A stretch of 64,000 bases of DNA, taken from the NCBI RefSeq assembly GCF_000091305.1, contig NC_013929.1:8494001-8558000 (forward strand), read 5' to 3'. The position numbers and the translations under genes were made by a program. The DNA comes from Streptomyces scabiei 87.22. GTDB lineage: Bacteria > Actinomycetota > Actinomycetes > Streptomycetales > Streptomycetaceae. Positions 41,066 to 48,755 of this stretch are shown here, one piece after another. Positions within the stretch are counted from its first letter, which is position 1; each line of letters opens with the position of its first letter. The notes below the pieces were generated by a model. That model ran no database searches. It was not told the DNA's origin and saw nothing but the letters and a program-made list of their open reading frames with translations.

Positions 41066-41980
41066 TCACCCCTTGACGGCTCCCTGCATGACGCCTGCGA
41101 CCAACTGCCTGCCGAGTACGGCGAACAGCACGAGAAGCGGCACCACGGACACGAGAACGCCGGTCATGATGAGGGGGATGTCCTTGAAGAACCCGGCCTG
41201 CAGCAGTTGCAGCGCGACGGGGAGTGTCGGATTGGTCGTGCCGAGCACGATCGACGGCCAGAAGTACTGGGTCCACGCCCCGATGAAGGTGAACAGGCCC
41301 AGCATGGCGGCCGCGGGCCTGGCGGCCGGCAGCACGATGGAGCGGAAGATCCGGAACGTTGATGCCCCGTCGATGCGGGCTGCCTCGATGAGCTCATAGG
41401 GCAGCGCCGACTGGAGGTACTGCGTCATCCAGAACACGCCGAAGGCGGAGGCGATACCGGGGATGATGACCGCCCAGAGGCTTCCCGTCAGGCCCATCTC
41501 GCGCATGACGATGAACAACGGCACGACCCCGAGCTGAGTGGGTACCGCCATGGTGCCCACCACGAATGTGAGGAGGCCGGCACGTCCCTTGAACCGGAGC
41601 TTCGAGAAGGCGAAGCCGGCCAACGTGGACACCAACACGACGGCGAGGGCCGTTGTCACCGAGACGAAGACCGAGTTCCAGACCGCGCGCGGCAGGTCGA
41701 TGTCCGACTCGAAGACCCGCGTGAGATTGTCGGCCAGCTGCCCGCCCGGGATCGGCGAGGGGATCGGGTTCTGCGCGACCTCTGCCGACGTCGAGGACGC
41801 GAGCAGGAGCGCGTAGTAGAGCGGGAAGATCGAAATGAGCGCGACCAGAGTGAGGATGACGTAGGTCGTCTTTCCCGGTCGGCGCACAGCGCCGTCGTTC
41901 CGTCCACGCCGACGGCGCGCCGCACGGGCGGCTCCACGACCGGACGTCTGCTCGATGTATGGGATGGAAGGAGGGGTCAC
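41066..41980 (-). CDS. Sugar ABC transporter permease, MalG type
   Basis: GTG 41980 (GGGAG six bases upstream) gives 304 residues. Its first four bases overlap the stop of the preceding permease (GTGA), so the two are translationally coupled. It has six predicted helices, starting with TTYVILTLVALISIFPLYYA. The EAA loop (LIEAARIDGASTFRIFRSIV) that contacts the ATPase is intact. No ATPase is in the cluster; a shared MsiK-type ATPase elsewhere is usual in Streptomyces. Confidence 0.93.
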   Translation of the reverse strand: MTPPSIPYIEQTSGRGAARAARRRRGRNDGAVRRPGKTTYVILTLVALISIFPLYYALLLASSTSAEVAQNPIPSPIPGGQLADNLTRVFESDIDLPRAVWNSVFVSVTTALAVVLVSTLAGFAFSKLRFKGRAGLLTFVVGTMAVPTQLGVVPLFIVMREMGLTGSLWAVIIPGIASAFGVFWMTQYLQSALPYELIEAARIDGASTFRIFRSIVLPAARPAAAMLGLFTFIGAWTQYFWPSIVLGTTNPTLPVALQLLQAGFFKDIPLIMTGVLVSVVPLLVLFAVLGRQLVAGVMQGAVKG

Positions 41981-43056
41981 GTGCTGCTCCCGGGCGTGGC
42001 ACCGGACGGTGCGGAGGAGTCGGGCGTACGAGCTGCTGCGCTCGGTGCGCTGCGTCGGGCGGCACGGCGCGTCTGCCGGGAGCCGGCCGTGGCGTCGTCT
42101 CCGGAAGCGATGCGGCGCGACAGCCAGTTGCTGACCAGAGCGAATGCGATGATCAGCAGGAAGAGCAGCCACGCGACGGCCGCTGCACGGCCCAGTCGCT
42201 GCTGGTTCCAGCCGAGTTCGTACAGGTACAGAGTGATCGTCTTCCACTGCCCTGAACTGCCGCCGAGCCCTTGCGTGTCGTACAGACGCGGCTCGTCAAA
42301 GATCTGCAGCCCGCCGATCGTGGACGTGATCACGACGAAGATGAGCGTCGGACGCACGGACGGCACCGTGACGGAGAAGAACTGTCGAATCCGCCCCGCG
42401 CCGTCGAGGATCGCCGCCTCGTACAGGTCACGGGAGATCGCCTGCATCGCCGCAAGCAGCACGAGGGTGTTGAAGCCGGTCCACCGGAAGTTGACCATGT
42501 TTGCGATGACGATGTGCGCCGGAAGGCTGTCCCGGTGCCATCCGATCGGATCCATGCCCAGCTGCTCGAGAAGCGCGTTCACCAGACCGGACTGGTCCGC
42601 GAACATGCGCGAGAAGATCAGCGTCACGGCGACCGGAGCGATCACGTACGGCAGCAGTACCCCCATCCGCCAGAAGGTGCGCGCACGAATGTTCGCGTGC
42701 AGGAGGCTGGCAAGTACGAGGGCGATCAGAATCTGGGGGACCGTCGAGAGCAGGAAGATGCTGACGGTGTTGCCCATCGCATCCCAGAAGACCGGCTGGT
42801 CGAGGATAAAGGTGAAGTTGTCGAGCCCGACGAATTCGCTCTGCCCACCGATGAGGTCCCAGTCGTGCAGCGAGACGTAGGCGGTGTACAGCAGCGGGAA
42901 CAGGCCGACGATCCCGAACAGGATGAAGAACGGGGAGATATAGGCGTACGGCGACGCCTTCATGTCCCAGCGGCCCAGACGCTGATGCCAGGGCGAGGGC
43001 GTGTGTGGAGGTGAGGCATCACCACGGGGTGACGCGCTCCCTGCCGGACGGACCAT
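41977..43056 (-). CDS. Sugar ABC transporter permease, MalF type
   Basis: ATG 43056, eight bases behind GGAGGA, gives 359 residues. It has a charged cytoplasmic N-terminus, then YAYISPFFILFGIVGLFPLL, and the EAA loop YEAAILDGAGRIRQFFSVTV. The membrane pattern is that of CUT1-family permeases for oligosaccharides. It pairs with the MalG-type permease (4-bp overlap) and the binding protein upstream, separated by a hairpin. The last 40 residues are Ala/Ser/Arg-rich and probably disordered. Confidence 0.93.
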   Translation of the reverse strand: MVRPAGSASPRGDASPPHTPSPWHQRLGRWDMKASPYAYISPFFILFGIVGLFPLLYTAYVSLHDWDLIGGQSEFVGLDNFTFILDQPVFWDAMGNTVSIFLLSTVPQILIALVLASLLHANIRARTFWRMGVLLPYVIAPVAVTLIFSRMFADQSGLVNALLEQLGMDPIGWHRDSLPAHIVIANMVNFRWTGFNTLVLLAAMQAISRDLYEAAILDGAGRIRQFFSVTVPSVRPTLIFVVITSTIGGLQIFDEPRLYDTQGLGGSSGQWKTITLYLYELGWNQQRLGRAAAVAWLLFLLIIAFALVSNWLSRRIASGDDATAGSRQTRRAARRSAPSAAARTPDSSAPSGATPGSST

Positions 43057-43079
43057 GCGCTCTTCCTCCGATGGTGAAT

Positions 43080-43109
43080 CGGGGGCGCCGTCCGCGGAGG
43101 GCGCCCCCG
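43080..43109 (-). terminator. Intercistronic hairpin between binding-protein and permease genes
   Basis: CGGGGGCGCC (43080-43089) is the exact inverse of 43100-43109, with a 10-base loop, between the binding-protein stop (43128) and the permease start (43056). Such a partial terminator or RNA stabiliser explains how binding protein is made in excess over permeases. Confidence 0.65.
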
Positions 43110-43127
43110 AGCGCGCGGACGAACCGA

Positions 43128-44402
43128 TCACTTCAGCGAGTCCAGTCCCTCGACGAACATGTCCCATGACTCCTTGGCGGAGTGGGTCTTGTCGACCGAG
43201 ACACGGTTGACCGCGTCGTTGAATGCCGCTGTGATCGCGAAGTAGTTGTCACCCTTGTACGGGACCACGCTGATGTTCGACGCGCGCTCGGCGAGGACCT
43301 TTCCTACGGGCGCATCGTTGAAGAAGGGTTCGGTCACCTTCTGCATCTCAGGGCTCTTCTGGGCCTCGACCTGGCTGGGGAAGTTGCCCGACGCCTTGAA
43401 CGCCTTCATCTGCTGCTCCGGGGCGGTGAGCCACTCCGCCAGCGCCTGCGCCTCCTCGGGGTGCTTGGACTGCTTCGGCACGCTGAGGTACGAACCGCCG
43501 CTGTTGACACCGCCGTTGGGGAAGACGTCGGCGATATCCCAGCCCTTGACCCCGGCCGAATTGCCCTTGATGACGCCGAGCATCCACGAAGGCGCGAGCA
43601 TCACCGCGAACTTGTCCTTCTGGAATGCGCTGACCCAGTCCTCACTGAACCGCGCGAGGTCTGCGGACAGGCCCTCATGCGACATCACGGTGTCGTAGAT
43701 GTTCCGGAGGTCCTTGTTCTCGCCGGCGATGATCTCGCCGTTCTTGGGGTCCTCCCAGAGCACCTCGTACTGGTCGGTCCAGCCGGTCGCCACCGAGGCC
43801 GACGCATCGTAGAACGCCGGACCTGTCTTGGCGGCCTTGAACTTCTCGCCGACGGCGAAGAAGTCGTCCCATGTCGCGTTGTCGCCACCGAAGAGCTTGG
43901 CGACCTCCTCGCGGTCGTTCGGCAGACCGGCCTCCTTGAACAGGTCGGCGCGGTAGGCGATCGTCTGCGGTCCCAGGTCCGTCGCGTATCCGAGCAGCTT
44001 GCCGTCGTCCGTGGTGGCGATCTTCGTTGTCCAGTCCAGCCAGCGGCCCTCGACCTTCGGTGAGGAGAGATCCACGAAGTTGTCCGGGTACTTGAGGATC
44101 TGCGGCATCCAGCTGTTGTCGACACCGATGACATCGGCGAGACCCGAGCCCGCGCCGAGCGCGGTCTGGAACTGCTCCTTGGCCTCATCACTCGTGGCGA
44201 AGCGGTTGTGCTTGATCGTGATGTCGGGGTGGAGCTTCTGGTACTCCTTCAGCAGGCCGCTGTAACCCCACTCGCTGAACGTCGAGACGTTGAGGGTGAT
44301 CTTGCCGCCGGCATCGCCCTCGTCGCTGGATCCGCACCCGGCGGTGACGGCGGTCAATGCGACCGCTGCAAGCACAGCGAGGGACCTTCGAATGGATCGC
44401 AT
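43128..44402 (-). CDS. Sugar ABC transporter substrate-binding lipoprotein
   Basis: ATG 44402, GGAG nine bases ahead, gives 424 residues. The lipobox is TAGC with Cys 23, so the mature protein is membrane-anchored outside the cell. The fold is family 1 extracellular solute-binding (NVSTFSEWGYSGLLKEYQKL, then RADLFKEAGLPNDREEVAKL). It is the first gene of an operon with two permeases, two GH3 enzymes and a GH35-like enzyme. Its ligand is therefore probably a plant oligosaccharide. The motif at 44582-44604 lies in its control region, shared with a divergent TetR gene. Confidence 0.93.
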   Translation of the reverse strand: MRSIRRSLAVLAAVALTAVTAGCGSSDEGDAGGKITLNVSTFSEWGYSGLLKEYQKLHPDITIKHNRFATSDEAKEQFQTALGAGSGLADVIGVDNSWMPQILKYPDNFVDLSSPKVEGRWLDWTTKIATTDDGKLLGYATDLGPQTIAYRADLFKEAGLPNDREEVAKLFGGDNATWDDFFAVGEKFKAAKTGPAFYDASASVATGWTDQYEVLWEDPKNGEIIAGENKDLRNIYDTVMSHEGLSADLARFSEDWVSAFQKDKFAVMLAPSWMLGVIKGNSAGVKGWDIADVFPNGGVNSGGSYLSVPKQSKHPEEAQALAEWLTAPEQQMKAFKASGNFPSQVEAQKSPEMQKVTEPFFNDAPVGKVLAERASNISVVPYKGDNYFAITAAFNDAVNRVSVDKTHSAKESWDMFVEGLDSLK

Positions 44403-44581
44403 CTGTACTCCTTATTTCCAGGCGGTGTGCCGCGATGTTGCGGCGGCAAGGAGCCGCCCCCCCCGGCCGCACCACGCTCCTGAGACGTGCGCGAACCCCG
44501 TCACCCGAACGTCGTGTATGCCGCTGCGTCCCCGGCTGAGATGTCGTCTCGGAGTGGCGGTGGCCGTCAGTATCACGTAAC

Positions 44582-44604
44582 ACAGTTCACCTGACAAGTT
44601 TTCG
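44582..44604. promoter_or_regulatory. Shared motif in the TetR / transporter-operon divergent region
   Basis: ACAGTTCA-CC-TGA-C-A-A-GTTTT-C-G closely matches 47115-47137 before the GH1 gene: 18 of 23 positions are identical and the differences are concentrated at fixed inner positions. It lies 180 bp from the binding-protein start and 67 bp from the TetR start. It is a likely operator or promoter element controlling both loci. Confidence 0.5.
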
Positions 44605-44670
44605 TGGAGTTTTCATCGTCACGCCCACACCCAGGTCAAACGGGCCGCCGCGTCGCTGTATGTTGAAGGC

Positions 44671-45318
44671 ATGGCGGAAAGCACCGGGCCTCGGGGGCCC
44701 TATCGCAAGGGGCTCCAGCGCCGCCGGGAGATCGTCGCCGCTGCAGCCGAGCTCTTTGCTGAATCCGGATACGCACACTCGTCGATGCGTGAGCTCGCCA
44801 GGCGGATGCGCCTGACACAGACAGGGCTTCTCCACCACTTCGCCGACAAGGAAGAACTCCTGGTCGAAGTGCTCAACTTGCGCGATACGTCCGTTGCCGA
44901 CTACCTGTCGGAGCAGCACGCCACCGATGTCGCTACGCGGTCCCGCGAGGTCGCGCGTCACTCCGCGGAGCACGAGGGACTGACGTCCCTGTACATCATC
45001 CTCTCGGCCGAGGCGATTGATCGCGATCATCCGGCGCACCCGTACTTCGTCGAGCACTACCAGGCAGCCCAGACACTCACGCTCGACCCCGGCCCTGAGG
45101 CGCCCGAAGGTGCCCCGATGGGGATCAGCCCGGAGATGATCGCCACGCTGGGGACCGCCCTGCAGGACGGGCTCCAGATCCAGCGGCGATACCGGGACGA
45201 CCTGGATGTCGTCGAGGCCATCGACGCCTTCTGGCGGCTCGTGGCTGCTGCTCGGGCGCACTGGGTGCAGCAGGCGGCTTCGGACGACTCCAACCGCCGC
45301 GACGACGACTCCGACTGA
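44671..45318 (+). CDS. TetR-family regulator divergent from the glycan-transporter operon
   Basis: ATG 44671 (GAAGG upstream) gives 215 residues. Helix-turn-helix: RREIVAAAAELFAESGYAHS with MRLTQTGLLHHFADKEELLV at about 46-65. The C-terminal sensing domain is longer than in many TetR proteins, and the protein ends in an acidic tail (RRDDDSD). Its position and the shared motif at 44582 make it a candidate repressor of the binding-protein operon. It ends at a hairpin (45351-45382). Confidence 0.9.
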   Translation: MAESTGPRGPYRKGLQRRREIVAAAAELFAESGYAHSSMRELARRMRLTQTGLLHHFADKEELLVEVLNLRDTSVADYLSEQHATDVATRSREVARHSAEHEGLTSLYIILSAEAIDRDHPAHPYFVEHYQAAQTLTLDPGPEAPEGAPMGISPEMIATLGTALQDGLQIQRRYRDDLDVVEAIDAFWRLVAAARAHWVQQAASDDSNRRDDDSD

Positions 45319-45350
45319 GCGTCGTTCACGGTCCGCCGGGTTGATGAAGA

Positions 45351-45382
45351 CCTCCGGCTCCGCTCGCGCGCGAAGCCGGAGG
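45351..45382 (+). terminator. Terminator hairpin after the TetR gene
   Basis: CCTCCGGCT (45351-45359) and AGCCGGAGG (45374-45382) are exact inverses with a 14-base loop, 33 bp after the stop. Confidence 0.65.
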
Positions 45383-45455
45383 CGCAAGCGGCCGTCAGGC
45401 GGCGGTCTCAGCGGTGCTCATGACTCGCATCCGTTGTCGGACTGTGGACGTTGCG

Positions 45456-45755
45456 TCACATGCGTGCCGCAATGAACTCCGCGGCGGAGTCGTTGTGTTG
45501 CGGTTGGGAGTAGGCGCCGTGGGCGGCGGAGTCCGTCCCGCCGCCACAGATCGGGTCGCCGGTCGCGCAGTCGTCGAGCGTGCGTGCCTGGTAGGTGCCG
45601 GTCACCTGACGGTAGGTCGGGAACCCGCGGATGGGGTTGCCGAAGAGCACAACTGCCTTGACCTTCGGCTCTGTGGCGCCGGGTATGACGGCCACGGTGG
45701 CCGCACCCGTGAGGGCTCCTTGGCTGCAGACTCCGACATTGGAGAACCGGTCAGG
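45456..45755 (-). pseudogene. Cutinase-family esterase, C-terminal remnant
   Basis: NVGVCSQGALTGAATVAVIP, KVKAVVLFGNPIRG, then DDCATGDPICGGGTDSAAHG and AYSQPQHNDSAAEFIAARM form the C-terminal two thirds of a cutinase. Nucleophile Ser (CSQGA, usually GYSQGA), Asp within the disulfide loop (C-x-x-x-D-x-x-C) and His (AAHGAYS) are still visible. The signal peptide and N-terminus are lost where the LacI gene ends (45751). Cutinases cleave plant cutin esters, which would fit the glycan locus. The remnant is not functional. Confidence 0.8.
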
Positions 45756-46845
45756 CGGACGCTCGGGCCACGATGTCCGGTGTCCACACCGGAGGTTCGT
45801 CCGAGCTGGGGGGCGCGACTCCGCCGGCGTCGAGCCGCTGCAGAACCCACCCGGCCAGCATGGCCCCAAAGGGCTTGTTGGAGCCGCGGATCGTAGTCAG
45901 CGGTGGGCAGGCGTACCGGGCGGCCGCGATGTCGTCCGCGCCGATCACGGCCGGCTCGGAGGGAACTTCCACGCCCAGAACCCACGCGGCGTTCAAGATC
46001 GCCAGGGCGACGTCGTCGTTGAACGCGGCGATCGCGGTGACGGGCGCTTGTGCCGGCCAACTGCGCAGTATCGGCGTGAAGTCCCCGTCGTCGGGCATGC
46101 GACGCGAGGGCACCATAGGCAGGCCGAGCCGGCGCGCTGTTTCGTCGGCGCCCGCGTGGCGCCGGTCGGACATCGGTCCGAGCCGGGGATCGGCGGGGTG
46201 GACGTAGCCGATGCGGACGGTGCCGCGCCAGGCCAAGTGGGTCGCCTGGGCCGCGCCGACGACGCGGCCCGCGTCGTCACGGGGAGGCGGCGGGTCGTCG
46301 GGTCCTGGCAGTACCACCCGGGCGCCGCGTGCCTGAAATGCGACGACTTGCCTTGCGTCGAAGGGGGTCAGTCCCGGTACCGCGACCGGGGCGGCCAGCG
46401 ATAGAGCCGGCTGGCGGCCCGGGCTGGCCGTATGGGTCACCAGCATCAATCCTTGCGAGGCCAATCCCCGATCGAGCTCGGCGACGATCGAGCTGGGCGG
46501 AAAGTCCGGCAGGCGCAGCAGCACAGTGCTGCCGCGTCCTCGCGACAGTGCCTGCGTGGGCCCGTTCGGGGTGTAACCCAACCGCTCGGCAGCCGCCAGA
46601 ACCTTCTGTCGCGTCGCTTCCGGGATGGTCTGTTTCGGCACGTAGTTGAGTACGAAGCTCACCGTTGACCGCGACACGCCTGACTCCCGCGCGACATCCG
46701 CGCTCGTCACCCGCGACGCACCACCGAGACCCTCCAAGCGCCGGCTGCCGGAGCCGTCCAGCCGCAACCCGACGGCCACCTTACGCCCGACCTGGGGCGC
46801 TCTGCCTGACGGCACCAGCCCAGGGACCGCACCGACACCGGCCAT
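45751..46845 (-). CDS. LacI-family regulator next to the GH1/GH10 genes
   Basis: The 364-residue frame from 46845 has an untypical lead of about 46 residues before the helix-turn-helix (SADVARESGVSRSTVSFVLN), so the real start may lie downstream; I see no decisive ribosome-binding site. The sensor domain ends with ACPPLTTIRGSNKPFGAMLA and a short tail. It is a close relative in style of the LacI at 969-1976 (same VSFVLN helix). It is divergent from the GH1 gene at 47164 and probably controls it with sugar release as inducer. The cutinase remnant abuts its stop. Confidence 0.85.
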   Translation of the reverse strand: MAGVGAVPGLVPSGRAPQVGRKVAVGLRLDGSGSRRLEGLGGASRVTSADVARESGVSRSTVSFVLNYVPKQTIPEATRQKVLAAAERLGYTPNGPTQALSRGRGSTVLLRLPDFPPSSIVAELDRGLASQGLMLVTHTASPGRQPALSLAAPVAVPGLTPFDARQVVAFQARGARVVLPGPDDPPPPRDDAGRVVGAAQATHLAWRGTVRIGYVHPADPRLGPMSDRRHAGADETARRLGLPMVPSRRMPDDGDFTPILRSWPAQAPVTAIAAFNDDVALAILNAAWVLGVEVPSEPAVIGADDIAAARYACPPLTTIRGSNKPFGAMLAGWVLQRLDAGGVAPPSSDEPPVWTPDIVARASA

Positions 46846-47114
46846 GGTCGGTCAGGACCTGTGGCGTTCAGGCAGCCCTGCGCTGGTCAGCGTTGGCAAG
46901 CGCCTCGTCGGCTGCCGTCGTTGCCGTACGCACCCGCAACTGCCGTGACGGCGAAACGGCTTGGTCCGAAGTGCGCCGATTGGTCGATCCCTGCAGAAGC
47001 ACGCCCATCGTGAGTCGATCGCCGTCTTCCCCTCAGGTCAACGTGGATGTTCGGCAGCGGAAGTCATCGCGAATGTGAAGTCGCAGTTCGCCTTGACGCA
47101 ACCCTGTGCCGATA

Positions 47115-47137
47115 ACAGTTCAGGTGATAGGTTTTGG
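47115..47137. promoter_or_regulatory. Copy of the shared motif upstream of the GH1 gene
   Basis: ACAGTTCA-GG-TGA-T-A-G-GTTTT-G-G lies 27-49 bp before the GH1 start, a promoter position, and matches 44582-44604. The 318-bp gap 46846-47163 between LacI and GH1 holds no gene. Confidence 0.5.
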
Positions 47138-47163
47138 CGCCACGTCACCAGAGAGGCTGATCC

Positions 47164-48597
47164 ATGTATCGCGACTCCATCGACCGCGGGCACTTGGCGT
47201 TCCCGCCCGACTTCATCCTCGGCGCCGCGACCGCCGCGTACCAGATCGAGGGTGGCGCGAGGGAGGGCGGTCGAGGCTCGTCCATCTGGGACACGTTCAG
47301 CCACGCCCCGGGGAAGACTGCTGAGGGGGCGACCGGGGACGTCGCCGCGGACCACTATCACCGCGTCGAGGTCGATCTCGACCTGATGGCCTCGCTCCAC
47401 CTCGACGCCTACCGGTTCTCCATCTCCTGGCCGCGCGTGATGCCCACGGGCGAGGGCGAAGCGAATCCGGAGGGTCTGGAGTTCTACTCGCGCCTCGTCG
47501 ACGGACTGCTCGCACGCGGCATCAAGCCGATCGTGACGCTCAACCACTGGGACCTCCCGCAGGCATTGGAGGATCGCTACGGCGGCTGGCGAGGGCGGGA
47601 AACCGCATTCGCCTTCGAGAAGTACGCGGAGATCGTGGGGGCGGCCCTCGGGGACCGGGTCGCCGTCTGGTCAACCCACAACGAGCCGTGGAACAACTCC
47701 TTCGCCGGGTACGGCAATGGCGTGTTCGCGCCTGGCGGTAAGAGCCATGCAGATGCGCTCAAGGCTGCGCACCACCTCAACCTTTCCCACGGACTCGCGG
47801 TGGCAGCACTGCGGCGCACCGTGACCAATGCCGAAGCACAGATTTCCGTGGTGCTCAACATCTTCCGCATCGAAGCCGAGACCCCCGAGGACGCCGAAGC
47901 CGCGCGTCGGTTCGACGCTGTGGCCAACCGCGTGTTCACAGGGCCCATGCTCCGCGGGAACTATCCGGCCGATCTGCTGCAAGACACCCGGGCTTTCACC
48001 GACTGGAGCTTCGTTCTGCCGGGCGACTTGGAGATCTGCCACCAGCCCATCGACCTGCTCGGCGTCAACTACTACGAGGTCATGCACGTACGTCTGAATC
48101 AGGACTTCGACCCCAGCGCCGAAAGCTCCGGCGGCACGCCCTTCCCGGGCTCGGAGCGCATCGAGTTCGTCCGCCGCGACGAGCTGGCGCGAACGGTGAT
48201 GGACTGGGGGATCGAACCACGAGGCCTCGAGGATCATCTGGTCGCCCTTTCCAAGGAGTTCCCCGAACTGCCGATCATGGTGATGGAGAACGGCGCGGCC
48301 TTCGAGGACGTGGTCGACGACTCGGGTGGCCGGCGCGTGGTCGTCGACCGCGACCGAACACAGTTCCTCATCGATCACGTCACGGCGGCTCATCGTGCTC
48401 GCGAGAGGGGCGCCCGCGTTGTCGGGTACCTCGTGTGGTCGCTGCTCGACAACTTCGAATGGGTCATGGGATACGGCCCGCGGTTCGGCATCATCCGGGT
48501 CGACTACGACACCCACGAGCGCATTCCGAAACTGAGCGCGCACTGGTTCGCGGAATTGTGTGCCACGAAGGTCGTCCCGGCCCTCGCCGGCCGCTGA
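47164..48597 (+). CDS. GH1 beta-glucosidase
   Basis: ATG 47164, behind GAGAGG, gives 477 residues, the normal GH1 length. It starts LAFPPDFILGAATAAYQIEG. Acid/base Glu is in STHNEPWNNSF (about residue 174), the nucleophile in VMENGAAFED (about 375), and the aglycone-side motif WSLLDNFEWVMGYGPRFG is complete. Unlike the GH1 at 2316 it keeps the standard ENG motif. No signal peptide: it cleaves imported cellobiose-like disaccharides in the cytoplasm. The xylanase-like gene follows after 158 bp on the same strand. Confidence 0.95.
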   Translation: MYRDSIDRGHLAFPPDFILGAATAAYQIEGGAREGGRGSSIWDTFSHAPGKTAEGATGDVAADHYHRVEVDLDLMASLHLDAYRFSISWPRVMPTGEGEANPEGLEFYSRLVDGLLARGIKPIVTLNHWDLPQALEDRYGGWRGRETAFAFEKYAEIVGAALGDRVAVWSTHNEPWNNSFAGYGNGVFAPGGKSHADALKAAHHLNLSHGLAVAALRRTVTNAEAQISVVLNIFRIEAETPEDAEAARRFDAVANRVFTGPMLRGNYPADLLQDTRAFTDWSFVLPGDLEICHQPIDLLGVNYYEVMHVRLNQDFDPSAESSGGTPFPGSERIEFVRRDELARTVMDWGIEPRGLEDHLVALSKEFPELPIMVMENGAAFEDVVDDSGGRRVVVDRDRTQFLIDHVTAAHRARERGARVVGYLVWSLLDNFEWVMGYGPRFGIIRVDYDTHERIPKLSAHWFAELCATKVVPALAGR

Positions 48598-48755
48598 GCG
48601 ACCACCCTCAATTTCCGCATTCTGCACACCCGCAGAGGCGGTCTCGGGCCGAGCCGCGTTCGTGGGCCGCCGGGAGACAGCGTACGGTCCACGTCGTCCG
48701 GATACCGCAGCGTGCCCTCGGACCATCCTTCAACAGGAAAGCGAGACACCATTCA

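Noticed and set aside
45456..45869. Extension of the cutinase reading to 45869 as an intact gene
   Set aside because: Upstream of about 45755 the translation is antisense to the LacI gene and has no signal peptide or cutinase N-terminus.
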